Assembly: GCA_900321425.1 (NCBI GenBank)
Contig: ONWA01000001.1
Span: 1-64,000 of the forward strand
DNA: 64,000 nucleotides
Direction of reading: 5' to 3'
Origin: an uncultured Prevotellaceae bacterium
GTDB taxonomy: Bacteria; Bacteroidota; Bacteroidia; Bacteroidales; Bacteroidaceae
Shown: one piece after another, positions 54,542-64,000 of the stretch
Numbering within the stretch: position 1 is the stretch's first letter
Layout of the letters: the number at the start of each line of letters is the position of its first letter
Position numbers and translations under genes: made by a program
Notes under the pieces: model-generated
Told to the model about the DNA's origin: nothing
Seen by the model: the letters and a program-made list of their open reading frames with translations, nothing else
Databases searched by the model: none

Positions 54542-55480
54542 ATGAATATCAAACGTATTATCATATTGTTCTTCACCATAGGATTCTGCACAGCAACCTA
54601 TGCCCAGTTCAACGAGAGTGGCATCAGTGCAGGATTCTTCGACTCCAGCGCAGAGAAAGACATCAATTTCTCGGAGTTCCACCTGCCCCCCATGGCCGTA
54701 CTCTTTGAGAATGCCAAAACCAACCCAAAGATTATGACCTTGGAGAAAGCCCATCAACTGGCTGTAGCAGAAGTAGCGAAGCAAAAAAAACACCTTTTCT
54801 CTTATGTATCGGGACGTGCAAGCTACAGTTATGGTAAGAATGATGTCCTTCAGAATACGGGTAACCCCAACTACCAACCTATCTATATGGGTAATGTGCA
54901 AAGCTATTGGAACATCGGTGTCAACCTGTCGATTCCCTTGGAGGATATTCTGGATTACAGCTCGGCCGTAAAGCGGAAGAAGATAGAGGCCGAACAGGCA
55001 CAATATGCCAAAGATATCGTGTTCGACGAGATCAAAACGAAAATTGCGTCTTTGTATGTGAAGATACAAAACGACCTGGTGGCCTTGAAGACCGCAGCCG
55101 AGGCCGCAGCCGCCTATCAAGGTGCAGGTGCATTGAACAAGGAGGATTTCCACAATGGTAATATGAGCATTGAGGATTATGCATGGACAAAACAGCATGA
55201 GATTGGTGTGGTATCCACTTATCAGAATCTTCAGACATCCATTACGACGGACATTCTTACGTTGGAGATTATTTCGCATACCCCTATCCTGACCAACTCG
55301 ACCACAGAGATTACATTGGAAGACTCATCAGCGAAGAAGACGGACAAGCAGTTAGCCAAGGAAAAGAAGTCGTCGGACAGACGTATCAAGAAAGCCATCG
55401 CCAAAGACCTCAAGCACTTGCGAGCCATGGAAAAAGCTGAAGAGAAGGCGATTCGTGCTGCCAAAAAGAAAAAGCAATAA
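54542..55480 (+). CDS. TolC-like outer-membrane efflux protein, short
   Basis: A 312-residue exported protein; start at the ATG at 54542 gives a standard signal peptide (ending TYAQ), although an ATG at 54506 overlapping the previous gene is possible. LEKAHQLAVAEVAKQKKHLFSY and the amphipathic strand-helix pattern (VGVNLSIPLEDILDYSSAVKRKKIEAEQAQ) match one half of a TolC/OEP protein. Normal members are about 450 residues with two such halves. The last 50 residues are a Lys-rich charged coil. By position it may be the outer-membrane outlet for the polysaccharide. Confidence 0.7.
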   Translation: MNIKRIIILFFTIGFCTATYAQFNESGISAGFFDSSAEKDINFSEFHLPPMAVLFENAKTNPKIMTLEKAHQLAVAEVAKQKKHLFSYVSGRASYSYGKNDVLQNTGNPNYQPIYMGNVQSYWNIGVNLSIPLEDILDYSSAVKRKKIEAEQAQYAKDIVFDEIKTKIASLYVKIQNDLVALKTAAEAAAAYQGAGALNKEDFHNGNMSIEDYAWTKQHEIGVVSTYQNLQTSITTDILTLEIISHTPILTNSTTEITLEDSSAKKTDKQLAKEKKSSDRRIKKAIAKDLKHLRAMEKAEEKAIRAAKKKKQ

Positions 55481-55504
55481 CTTACCCTAAGAAAATAAAC
55501 AACT

Positions 55505-57685
55505 ATGGATCTGTTCAGATATATCACTCGCATCCTGTATAAAATACGCTGGTATTTGGTCATACTACCCTTCATTGCCTTGATAGTGGCTTGGTTCATG
55601 ACCCGTAACATGGAGCGGATTTATGATACCAATACTACCATCTATACAGGTATGATTACGGGATATAACATTGAAGGTGGTGTGGGAACTGCTGGTGGCA
55701 ACTCACAGACCAACATCACCAACCTGATGCTGATTATCACCACCGACAATACCATTCACGAAGTAGCCCTTCGTCTGTTCGGAAGGTGTATGATGTATGG
55801 TAATCCTAATAAGGACAACAACTATATCTCCGCAGAACACTTCCGACAGTTGGATGCGACCGTCCCTGCAGAGGTAAAAGCCCTCATCAACCACAATAGC
55901 GAACAAGCCACCTATGCCAACCTGAAAGCCTATGAGAAACCTTCGCAGGAAAACTTCTTGTTTGGTCTTCTGAACTACCACCCGTGGTTTGGTGTTGATA
56001 ACATCACCAGCCGCCTCAAAGTTTTGCAGTTGGATCGCAGTGACATCATCGACATCGGCTATTCTTCCAATGATGCCGGTATAGCCTATAATACACTGGA
56101 TATCCTCAACGACGTATTTGCCCGTCAGTATGCGCAGATTCGCTTCGGTGAGACTAACGAAGTCATTAAGTTCTTCGAACAGGAGGTAAAACGCCTCTAT
56201 CGCATCTTGACAGGAGCTGAGGACGACTTGATACGTTATAACATCAGCAAGGGTATCATTAATTATGGTGAGCAAACCAAACAGTTGACGGCATTGGATC
56301 AGGAGCAGCAACGCTCTGACAACCAGCAACTGATGAACTACACCACCTCTAAGTCGCTGATGGACTATCTGGAACGACAATTGGGCGACCGCGCTAAAGT
56401 GATTCGTGCCAACAAGGACTTTACAAATCAGATTACGGACATTTCCAGGATCCAGTCGCGTATCTCTAATCTCCGTTTGATGAGCAGTGAGGGGGGAGGT
56501 AATGGTGAAGAGCCGCATCTTGAACTCGCCAAGGCTGAACGTATGCTGCAAAGTGCCACCGACAGGGTGAAGACGCTCACACGAGATATTGAGGCAGGAT
56601 CATATAGCACAGAGACGGGGGTAAGGGCCAACGATATGATTAGCAGATGGCTAGAACAGGTATTGCTTTTGGAGAAAACCAAAGCCGAGATGAGTGCCCA
56701 ACACATCATGCGTCAGAAGCTGGACGAACAGATATTGTACTATGCACCTATTGGTGCCACACTTGACCGAAAGGATCGTCACATCTCGTTTATTGAGGGC
56801 AACTATATGGAGATGCTGAAAGCATGGAACACAGCGCGTCTGCGTCAGAAGAACATACAGATGTCGACGGCCACCCTGCGTGTCCTCAACCCACCGATGT
56901 TCCCTTTGAACGCACAACCGACCAACCGTCTGATGATTCTCTTAGGAGCCTTTATGCTCACCTTCGTCCTGACGGCCATGTACTTCTTTATCATCGAATT
57001 GCTCGACCGTACGCTGCGCGACCGTTTGCGCTCAGAGCGTATCACGAAGATACCTGTCATGGGGTGCTTTCCCAAGGAGAGTACATTACGTTATCGTCGT
57101 TTCAATAAAACCATCGCTGACATGGCACTGCGACAGTTGTCAAAGGCACTGCTCCCCCACTTCAAAGAGGGTCAGCAGAACGTACTCAACCTTTTGTCGA
57201 CAGATGCAGCCAATGGAAAGAGTTATATCGCCCAAGAATTAGAGAATTATTGGGTATCCATCGGTTTGCAGGTGCGTCGCCTTACTTACGATGAGGATTT
57301 CCTAGCAGAAGACAGCAAATATATCATGGCCAAGGACATTAAAGATCTCTGTCCAGATATACTACCGGAAGAGATTGCCATCATCGAATATCCGAACCTC
57401 GATGACAATGCCATCCCTTCATCCCTCATCAATATGGGTACCATCAACCTAATGGTTACTCGTGCTAATCGTACATGGAAAGATGTAGACCAAAAAGCCT
57501 TGAAAGAACTTCAGGGACAACTGGAAAATCAGAATAGTCTCTTCATGTACCTGACTGAGGCCAACAGATATGCTGTTGAAGAGTTCGTGGGACAATTGCC
57601 ACCATACACCAAGTTCAACAACTTCGTATACAGAATGTCGCAACTGGGTCTGACAGCAGTAGAAAACAGCCACGCCAAGTTATGA
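55505..57685 (+). CDS. Wzz/GumC-like polysaccharide co-polymerase with degenerate kinase domain
   Basis: A 726-residue inner-membrane protein: a helix near residues 17-34, a long periplasmic coiled region, a second helix near 475-500 (ILLGAFMLTFVLTAMYFFIIE), then a cytosolic domain. This is the PCP-2 layout of Wzc/GumC proteins, which control polymer length and export. The cytosolic part begins like a bacterial tyrosine kinase (LLSTDAANGKSYIAQELENYW, a Walker A relic) but lacks the Pro/Gly-rich loop, the DxDxR Walker A' and a C-terminal Tyr cluster, so kinase activity is unlikely. Confidence 0.85.
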   Translation: MDLFRYITRILYKIRWYLVILPFIALIVAWFMTRNMERIYDTNTTIYTGMITGYNIEGGVGTAGGNSQTNITNLMLIITTDNTIHEVALRLFGRCMMYGNPNKDNNYISAEHFRQLDATVPAEVKALINHNSEQATYANLKAYEKPSQENFLFGLLNYHPWFGVDNITSRLKVLQLDRSDIIDIGYSSNDAGIAYNTLDILNDVFARQYAQIRFGETNEVIKFFEQEVKRLYRILTGAEDDLIRYNISKGIINYGEQTKQLTALDQEQQRSDNQQLMNYTTSKSLMDYLERQLGDRAKVIRANKDFTNQITDISRIQSRISNLRLMSSEGGGNGEEPHLELAKAERMLQSATDRVKTLTRDIEAGSYSTETGVRANDMISRWLEQVLLLEKTKAEMSAQHIMRQKLDEQILYYAPIGATLDRKDRHISFIEGNYMEMLKAWNTARLRQKNIQMSTATLRVLNPPMFPLNAQPTNRLMILLGAFMLTFVLTAMYFFIIELLDRTLRDRLRSERITKIPVMGCFPKESTLRYRRFNKTIADMALRQLSKALLPHFKEGQQNVLNLLSTDAANGKSYIAQELENYWVSIGLQVRRLTYDEDFLAEDSKYIMAKDIKDLCPDILPEEIAIIEYPNLDDNAIPSSLINMGTINLMVTRANRTWKDVDQKALKELQGQLENQNSLFMYLTEANRYAVEEFVGQLPPYTKFNNFVYRMSQLGLTAVENSHAKL

Positions 57686-59202
57686 TCAAAGAATTTGCAT
57701 CCAGTACTCGCGAAAACGGAGGAAGAGTAGCCATACTCTTTCTCCTGTTTTTGCTAGCACTTTGGCAGTTCTATAGTTCAGGGTTCTCGGCATTTGCCAT
57801 CATCTGTGTCTTTCCCATCATCGCACTTGCTGCGATTGTTACATTTCGTTACCAGATGGTGTCTTTTTGGGCTCTGATTGTGATCAATTATTTGGTAATG
57901 TGGCATGGAGCACCTTTACCTTCGGGTATTCCTTCTTCTCTATATAATGAGATGTTAGAACTTCTATTGATTGCTTTTGCCATATTCAATGTCAAGGAAG
58001 TAAAATTTGAACGATTAGGCAATGTCATGGGCATTTGTATCATGGTATGGTGCAGTTTTTGTACGTTGGAAATACTTAACGACACTTGTGGCTTAGGCAT
58101 CAATGCCGGTGCATGGTACCAAGGGGCCCGAATGATGGCTTTCCAACTTTTCTATGCCTTCGTTGTCTTTACGCTTTACATTTCCAATCCCAAAATCCTC
58201 ATTAAATATTTATATGTATGGGGAATCTTAGCCCTATTTGCCTCTTTCTGGGTATGGAAGCAAAAGAATATCGGATTTACTCCAGCTGAAAGTAGCTGGC
58301 TCCATGGAGCAGGTAGTACAACCCATATTATTGCCGGTGGAACGCTAATCCGTTATTTTTCCATTTTTAGTGATGCTGCAAACTTTGGTGTCGGCATCGC
58401 ATCTACGGCAGTAGCCTTTATCATTTTTGGCATTACGACAAATATCAGGAAACATAAAATTTTCTTCTTTACGGTAGGTATTGCTGCAGCTTGGGCCATG
58501 TTCCCTTCAGGCACCCGTACGGCTATAGCATGTATGATAGTAGGTTTTATGGTATATATTTTTCTGTCTAAGTCGTTTAAGATTGCCATCCCCTTTACCC
58601 TTGTTTTCGGCCTACTCGTTTTTATTCTTGCCTTTACCAAAATTGGACAAGGGAACCAGCAGATACGTCGTATGCGTTCTGCTTTTGACAAAAACGATGC
58701 ATCATCTGCAGCTCGTTCCATCAACCAAGCGACAATGCGTAAATATATGGCGGAAGCACCATGGGGCATTGGACTGGGTATGTATGGTCAACAAGTCCCC
58801 GCAAACAATAAATTCAACCTCATTGCCACTATCCCTGCCGACTCCGAATATGTTTTTATCTGGCTACGAACAGGACAGATTGGCATCACTCTATTCCTCC
58901 TCACTACAGCCATCATGATTTTTGGTGGTTGCTGGATTGTTTTCTCAAAACTCAAGAGTCCTTCGCTACGAGGCATTGGAGCAGGCTTTTGTTGTGCTAT
59001 GGTATCGCAACAGTTAGGAGGATATGGAAATATGGTGCTCTTACAGTTCCCTAATTGCTTAACCTTCTATGGAGGATTGGCGATTGTATATATTTTACCC
59101 TACATTGAAAAAGAATGGATGGAATATGAGCAGGAACAACTGGCCATTCAAGAAGAAAAAAAACGTCTGAAATTAGAAAAGAAACGTGCGTCAAGAGTAT
59201 GA
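57682..59202 (+). CDS. Wzy-like O-antigen polymerase/ligase
   Basis: A 506-residue protein with about 11-12 hydrophobic segments and a large periplasmic loop (around 330-390, RRMRSAFDKNDASSAARSINQATMRKYMAEAPWGIGLGMYG), the pattern of the Wzy_C/O-antigen ligase family, in which Arg residues and the WGIGxG segment are typical. It likely polymerises the lipid-linked repeat units. The C-terminal 30 residues are a charged tail. Start and Wzz stop overlap (ATGA). AT content is higher than in the preceding genes. Confidence 0.82.
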   Translation: MIKEFASSTRENGGRVAILFLLFLLALWQFYSSGFSAFAIICVFPIIALAAIVTFRYQMVSFWALIVINYLVMWHGAPLPSGIPSSLYNEMLELLLIAFAIFNVKEVKFERLGNVMGICIMVWCSFCTLEILNDTCGLGINAGAWYQGARMMAFQLFYAFVVFTLYISNPKILIKYLYVWGILALFASFWVWKQKNIGFTPAESSWLHGAGSTTHIIAGGTLIRYFSIFSDAANFGVGIASTAVAFIIFGITTNIRKHKIFFFTVGIAAAWAMFPSGTRTAIACMIVGFMVYIFLSKSFKIAIPFTLVFGLLVFILAFTKIGQGNQQIRRMRSAFDKNDASSAARSINQATMRKYMAEAPWGIGLGMYGQQVPANNKFNLIATIPADSEYVFIWLRTGQIGITLFLLTTAIMIFGGCWIVFSKLKSPSLRGIGAGFCCAMVSQQLGGYGNMVLLQFPNCLTFYGGLAIVYILPYIEKEWMEYEQEQLAIQEEKKRLKLEKKRASRV

Positions 59203-60064
59203 GTTATCTATCATTACCATCAACTACAACGGTATAAAGGACACCTGCGAGTTGTTGGAAACATTACCTTTAGAGGATGATTCCATGGAGGTGATCGTGG
59301 TGGATAATGCGTCACGCAAAGACGAGGCAACAGTCATAGAACAGCGTTATCCACAGGTGAAAGTGGTTCGTAGTCATCAGAATTTAGGTTTTGCCGGTGG
59401 CAACAATTTGGGCATCAGAGAAGCCCGTGGAAGCTACATCTTCCTCGTCAACAACGATACCGTCTTCAAGGAATGGAATGTATCTGCACTCATACATCGG
59501 TTAGCCTCTTCGCCACAGATAGGAGCCGTATGTCCAAAGATCAGGTTTACGTGGGACAACTGCCCCATTCAGTTTGCAGGTTACACACCACTATCCCCTA
59601 TTCGTATGCGTAACCGTTCGATCGGATTCGGGGAAGACGACCAAGGGCAATATGACACGGCCCACCCTACCCCCTATGCTCATGGTGCAGCCATGATGGT
59701 GAAACGTGAGGTGATAGACAAGGCAGGTTTGATGCCCGAATGCTATTTCCTCTATTATGAGGAGATAGACTGGTCGATGATGATTAGACGTGCAGGTTAT
59801 GACATCTGGTATGAACCAGCCTGCACCATCTATCATAAGGAGAGCCAGACCACAGGACAACAGAGTCCACTGAAGACATATTATTTAACACGCAATCGGC
59901 TGCTATTTGCCCATCGAAACAGTCCTCTGCGCTATCGCTATTTCACCTATCTCTATCTGCTGACAACCGTCGCCTTGCGTGATGCCTGCAAATATTTCGT
60001 GACAGGGCAATGGACACTACTCAAAGCTGTGTGCAGAGGAGTATGTGCATTTATCCGTCAGTAG
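59186..60064 (+). CDS. family 2 glycosyltransferase, rhamnosyltransferase-like
   Basis: A 292-residue GT-A enzyme. It starts with a GTG at 59186 that overlaps the polymerase end by 17 bases; no in-frame ATG precedes the essential ELSIITINYNG strand. VVDNASRKDE, NLGFAGGNNLGIREARGSYIFLVNNDT (donor site, NND in place of DxD) and YFLYYEEIDWSMMIRRAGY are typical of the GT2 RfbF/rhamnosyltransferase group. It has no obvious membrane helix except a weak one near the end. The sugar is not predictable. Confidence 0.88.
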   Translation: MRQEYELSIITINYNGIKDTCELLETLPLEDDSMEVIVVDNASRKDEATVIEQRYPQVKVVRSHQNLGFAGGNNLGIREARGSYIFLVNNDTVFKEWNVSALIHRLASSPQIGAVCPKIRFTWDNCPIQFAGYTPLSPIRMRNRSIGFGEDDQGQYDTAHPTPYAHGAAMMVKREVIDKAGLMPECYFLYYEEIDWSMMIRRAGYDIWYEPACTIYHKESQTTGQQSPLKTYYLTRNRLLFAHRNSPLRYRYFTYLYLLTTVALRDACKYFVTGQWTLLKAVCRGVCAFIRQ

Positions 60065-60090
60065 CAACTAAAAATTAGGAATTAGGAATT

Positions 60091-61263
60091 ATGGATTATT
60101 GGTATATACTATATTTTTTCGACTGGATATTGTTCTTTGGAGTAGCAGCCACCGTTCTGTATTTGCTAATCTTCTCCACAATATCCCTGTTCTATCGCGG
60201 CGATCGCGCCATCCCCTCTGCTAAGGAACAAAGGCGTTTCATCGTACTCATCCCTGCCTATAAAAAAGACAAGACAGTGGAGATGGCGGTAAGATCCATG
60301 TTAGGTCAGACTTATCCCCAACGACTCTTTGATATCGTGGTCATCTCCGACCATCAGCAAGAACTCACCAATATGAAGTTGGCCCAACACCCCATTACCT
60401 TGCTGACGCCCAACTTCCAAGAGAGTTCCAAGGTTAAGTCGTTGCAGTTCGCCCTACTCAATCTCCCACAATACAAGATTTTTGATGTCTGTGTCATCAT
60501 GGATGCCGACTGTGTGGTAGAGCCGGAGTTCCTTCAACAAGTCAACGATGCTTTCGAGACGGCCAGTACGAAAGCAGTACAAACGCATACGATTCCTAAG
60601 AACAGGAACACGCCAGCTGCCCGTTTGGATGCTGTCTATACAGAGATTAACCACTCCATCTTCCGCAGAGGACACGTCGCCATCGGTATGTCAGCAGCCC
60701 TCAGCGGCACAGGATGTGCCTTTGAATTTACATGGTTTAAGAACAACATCGACCACATCGCAGGTGGCACAGGGGAGAAAGAACTGGAAGCACGACTGTT
60801 GCGCCAACAGTTGTATATCGACTACTACGACAATATCTACGTCTACGACGAGAAGACGACAGACGATATAGAACTCAATAAAAAACGTGGTCGCTGGGCT
60901 ATCACTCAGTTCCATACGCTATTGACCAATATTCGTTTCTTACCTTCTGCAATCATCAATCAGCAATACGACTGGGCAGACAGACTCATCCAATGGATGC
61001 TGATTCCCCGTCTCTTCTTAGTGGCAATCATGATTTTCATGAGTATCACACTTCCTTTTATTTATTTCACCTTAGTCATTAAATGGTGGATTGTAGCATT
61101 CTTCATGGGACTGTCCTTTGCCTTTGCTACACCAAACACTCTGGTGGATCAGTATTGGGACAGTGACTTCCTGACACTCCCATTACGACTGTTACGTCGA
61201 CTCCCTGTCATAAAAGATATACATTTCCCTAACATTTGCAAACCCATAAACAAAAAACAATGA
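60091..61263 (+). CDS. membrane-bound family 2 glycosyltransferase A
   Basis: A 390-residue GT2 with an N-terminal helix (about 10-32) and two or three C-terminal helices (about 305-350), as in BcsA/HasA-type enzymes. FIVLIPAYKKDKT, CVIMDADCVVEPEF (DxD) and SGTGCAFEF are present; the QxxRW site reads KKRGRW. It is followed by a paralogue with the same length and layout. Confidence 0.88.
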   Translation: MDYWYILYFFDWILFFGVAATVLYLLIFSTISLFYRGDRAIPSAKEQRRFIVLIPAYKKDKTVEMAVRSMLGQTYPQRLFDIVVISDHQQELTNMKLAQHPITLLTPNFQESSKVKSLQFALLNLPQYKIFDVCVIMDADCVVEPEFLQQVNDAFETASTKAVQTHTIPKNRNTPAARLDAVYTEINHSIFRRGHVAIGMSAALSGTGCAFEFTWFKNNIDHIAGGTGEKELEARLLRQQLYIDYYDNIYVYDEKTTDDIELNKKRGRWAITQFHTLLTNIRFLPSAIINQQYDWADRLIQWMLIPRLFLVAIMIFMSITLPFIYFTLVIKWWIVAFFMGLSFAFATPNTLVDQYWDSDFLTLPLRLLRRLPVIKDIHFPNICKPINKKQ

Positions 61264-62432
61264 TCTGGACTTATCTACATACCTTTGAGATTATCCTTTG
61301 GTGTTTCATGGCCTTCTCAGTGGCGTATGTGGCATTTTTTGCCCTTATCTCTCTCTTTTATGAAAAAGATGACATCCTGAAACAGTTTGGAGCACGAATC
61401 TATAGTCGAAAAAACAAGTTTCTTATTCTCTATCCTGCATACAACGAAGACCGTGTCATCATCCATTCCGTAGAGAAATTCCTGTTACAGGATTATCCCT
61501 CTGACCTCTATCGGGTGGTGGTGATTTCCGATCATATGCGACCAGAGACCAATGAATATCTGACCAAGCTCCCCATCACGCTGCTCACGCCTACCTTTGA
61601 AAAGAGTTCCAAAGCCAAGGCGATGCAGTATGCGATGGAACAAGTGGAAGAGAAGTTCGACTTCGTGGTTGTCATGGATGCCGACAATGTGGTCCGTTCA
61701 GAATTCCTGCAACAGCTGAATGTCCTTTGCAGCACCTATGAAGCCATCCAGTGTCATCGTTGCGCGAAGAATGCCGAGAACGACGTGGCCGTCCTCGATG
61801 GTGTTAGCGAAGAAATCAACAACACCATTTTCCGCAAGGCTCACAACCGTTTGGGTCTCTCTTCTGCCCTAATCGGATCGGGTATGTGTTTCAGCTATGA
61901 CCTATTTAAGAAAAATGTCTTTCAGTTGACGACTGCTGGTGAGGATCGTGAGATGGAGGCTTTGCTCCTCCGTCAGAATGTTTTCATCAAATATGCTGCG
62001 GATATTCATGTCTTTGACGAGAAAGTCAGCAATGCGGATAATTTCCAAAAGCAACGTATGCGCTGGATGACGGCACAGGTTCAAAGTCTGCTCCACCAGC
62101 TCCCTAAGATTCCCAATGCGATGATTCATGGAAACATCAATTTTGTAGACAAGACCATTCAACAGGCACTTATCCCACGTTCCATCCTCATCGTCATGCT
62201 GATAGCCATCAGCACCCTGATGACTTTGACGGTTCCCACATGGGCCGCCAAATGGTGGGTATTGTTTGGCGTACTTGTCGTCTCTTTATTGATTACCATT
62301 CCAGCTCCCCTACGTCTTCGTTCATTGGGTAAGGTGTTCACCATACCTGGACTGGTATTGAGAATGCTACAGAATCTGTTGCACATCGACCATAAGAATA
62401 CCGACTTCATCCATACGGAGCATGGGAAATAG
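61260..62432 (+). CDS. membrane-bound family 2 glycosyltransferase B
   Basis: A 390-residue paralogue of the preceding gene. FLILYPAYNEDRV, VVVMDADNVVRSEF (DxD), GSGMCFSYDLF and KQRMRWMTAQV (QxxRW kept) are visible, with N- and C-terminal membrane helices. The ATG at 61260 overlaps the previous TGA (ATGA). The two proteins share ISDH, ITLLTP and SSKxKxxQ segments, which suggests tandem duplication. Confidence 0.88.
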   Translation: MIWTYLHTFEIILWCFMAFSVAYVAFFALISLFYEKDDILKQFGARIYSRKNKFLILYPAYNEDRVIIHSVEKFLLQDYPSDLYRVVVISDHMRPETNEYLTKLPITLLTPTFEKSSKAKAMQYAMEQVEEKFDFVVVMDADNVVRSEFLQQLNVLCSTYEAIQCHRCAKNAENDVAVLDGVSEEINNTIFRKAHNRLGLSSALIGSGMCFSYDLFKKNVFQLTTAGEDREMEALLLRQNVFIKYAADIHVFDEKVSNADNFQKQRMRWMTAQVQSLLHQLPKIPNAMIHGNINFVDKTIQQALIPRSILIVMLIAISTLMTLTVPTWAAKWWVLFGVLVVSLLITIPAPLRLRSLGKVFTIPGLVLRMLQNLLHIDHKNTDFIHTEHGK

Positions 62433-62468
62433 ATCCAATTAATAAGGAAATCATCAAGCGAGAAGATT

Positions 62469-64000
62469 ATGGCAGTTTCACGCACCCGAAGGACCATACA
62501 GAACTCCAAGGTATCACTCATCCTCTTTGTGATACAGATTCTTGTGGGTTTTTATTCAAGAAAAATTTTTCTTGAATATTTGGGCGATGAGGTTATTGGT
62601 CTGAACACAACGCTGGGTAATATTCTCAGCTTTCTAAATCTGTCAGAGTTGGGTATTGGCATGGCCATGGCGACATCCCTCTATAAGCCTATTCACGACA
62701 ACAATCATGAAACCATTGTAGAAATTCTCAGCGTACAAGGCATACTCTATAAAAGGATTGCATGGCTGCTCTGTGGCATGAGTATCCCTATACTCATTGC
62801 AATGCCATATATCTTTCCTTCAACAGAGTGCAGCATTGTCTACGCATACGTGGCCTACCTTGTTTTCCTGAGCGGATCTATTTTCAGTTATCTTTGGAAT
62901 TACCGTCAGGTATTGATTCAGGCAGACCAGAAAAATTTCAAACTCATGCCATGGATTCATGGTGTACGTTATTCAAAGATATTTCTGCAGATTGCTTTGC
63001 TCATGTTTACTCCCTTAGGCATTTGGGGATGGATTGGTGCAGAGTTGGCAGGAGGCATCGTAACGGTATTTGCCATTAATCATGTGATACGGAAGGAGTA
63101 CCCCTGGCTCCGTCCATCCGAGGAGTCTGCAAAGTTACTTTTGCCGAGATACAAAAGCCTCATGACAAAAGTCAAACAGTTGTTTGCTCATAAGATTGGA
63201 ACATTTGTCCTTCACCAGACATCTCCACTGATTATCTACGCTTTTGTTTCTCTGGAAACAGTGACCTACTATGGTAATTATATGATGCTCATCGGTTATT
63301 GTATGACACTTATGAACGTCATCTTTGGAGGTATCAGTGCCTCTATAGGAAACCTGATAGCCGACAACAACAAAAATCACACCATGGAAGTATTCTGGGA
63401 ACTGTTTACTTCGCGTGTATGGATAGCTGGAATAGCTTGTTTTGGAGTATACATTTTTGTAGGGCCATTTATTTCAATCTGGTTAGGAAGCCGTTATGTT
63501 TTTGGCGAAAGCACATTATTATTATTAATATTGTATATGTACATTCATATCTCACGAACAGTCATTGAATCATTTAAAGATGCCTATCAGCTCTTTGCCG
63601 ACGTATGGTCACCCATCGCGGAATCTTGTCTGAACTTAGGCTGCTCCATTCTTTTTGGCTATTTGTGGGGACTCAACGGTGTGCTTATGGGTGTCAACCT
63701 TAGCCTTATCATCATCATCTTACTGTGGAAGCCCTATTATACCTTCCGCCACGGTCTTAAATCTCCAGTTCTCCCCTATTATATGCAGTATGCTTTCCAT
63801 ACTGGAGTATTGATTGTAGGAGCTTTGGTAGCCAAGTGGATGATGGCACAATTCCAATACGAGCATAGCGATCTCATCACCTTGGTCTTCGTCCTTCTAC
63901 TGGGCATGACGGTCTTCATCATCATAACTTATGCGATTTTGATGCTCAGCACGAAAGGTATGCGTATGTTCACCATCAGAATCAAAAACATATTGTTGCG
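62469..64000 (+). CDS. Wzx-like polysaccharide flippase, 3' end outside window
   Basis: An open frame from the ATG at 62469 runs to the last base, so at least 510 residues are visible without a stop. The N terminus (RTIQNSKVSLILFVIQILVGFYSRKIFLEYLGDEVIGLNTTLGNILSFLNLSELGIG) is typical of polysaccharide flippases of the MOP superfamily, which move lipid-linked repeat units to the periplasmic face. About twelve hydrophobic segments are present. It fits the Wzx/Wzy pathway with the polymerase, co-polymerase and initiating transferase upstream. Confidence 0.85.
   Translation, partial: MAVSRTRRTIQNSKVSLILFVIQILVGFYSRKIFLEYLGDEVIGLNTTLGNILSFLNLSELGIGMAMATSLYKPIHDNNHETIVEILSVQGILYKRIAWLLCGMSIPILIAMPYIFPSTECSIVYAYVAYLVFLSGSIFSYLWNYRQVLIQADQKNFKLMPWIHGVRYSKIFLQIALLMFTPLGIWGWIGAELAGGIVTVFAINHVIRKEYPWLRPSEESAKLLLPRYKSLMTKVKQLFAHKIGTFVLHQTSPLIIYAFVSLETVTYYGNYMMLIGYCMTLMNVIFGGISASIGNLIADNNKNHTMEVFWELFTSRVWIAGIACFGVYIFVGPFISIWLGSRYVFGESTLLLLILYMYIHISRTVIESFKDAYQLFADVWSPIAESCLNLGCSILFGYLWGLNGVLMGVNLSLIIIILLWKPYYTFRHGLKSPVLPYYMQYAFHTGVLIVGALVAKWMMAQFQYEHSDLITLVFVLLLGMTVFIIITYAILMLSTKGMRMFTIRIKNILL

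Overview
The window looks like a chromosomal segment of a gut or rumen Bacteroidota bacterium, most likely Prevotella or a close relative. The evidence is the gene families (DUF4270, DUF4251, a hybrid-two-component-type sensor, a BT0354-like AraR, an HU-like protein with a Gly-rich tail), promoters of the Bacteroidota type (-7 TAnnTTTG with TTTG about 20 nt upstream), and few Shine-Dalgarno sequences. The genus is an inference. I saw no rRNA, tRNA, CRISPR array, insertion sequence or prophage.

Layout. 1-2.7 kb: the end of an HU-like gene, galE and an acyltransferase. 2.7-11.5 kb: a tight minus-strand operon of nine genes (GNAT-like, ketosynthase, ACP, dehydratase, MMPL exporter, CrtI-like oxidoreductase, ketoreductase, LolA-like, thioesterase) resembling the core of aryl-polyene/flexirubin-type lipid clusters. 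11.6-19.4 kb: phosphoglucomutase, two paralogous TPR proteins and gyrA; between the TPR genes lies an AT-rich stretch with inverted repeats and an internally deleted HU-like gene that keeps its promoter and a terminator. 19.5-23.4 kb: panC-panD, then a short GT5-like protein, a DUF4270 lipoprotein and a 43-residue protein. 23.4-28.9 kb: operon DMP19-smpB-HAD-GHL10-uvrD. 29-31.8 kb: a sensor protein with no kinase. 31.8-33.4 kb: riboflavin synthase behind a structured leader, an 11-bp minisatellite and an unusual short sigma factor. 33.6-38.4 kb: ABC-F protein, grpE, dnaJ, folC.

38.4-52.7 kb is a sugar block: galM-galK, then mutarotase lipoprotein, sodium/sugar symporter, AraR, araD, araA and an FGGY kinase for L-arabinose, and convergently xylB-xylA for xylose. 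52.9-64 kb is an exopolysaccharide operon: response regulator, sugar transferase with a receiver-like N terminus, outer-membrane efflux-like protein, Wzz/GumC-like protein, Wzy-like polymerase, three GT2 glycosyltransferases and a Wzx-like flippase cut by the window end.

The least ordinary items are the reduced aryl-polyene-like operon, the riboflavin synthase leader that does not match the classical FMN element, the sigma factor that has lost both the region 2.3 tryptophans and domain 3, the HU-derived transcription unit beside inverted repeats, and the sugar transferase fused to a pseudo-receiver.
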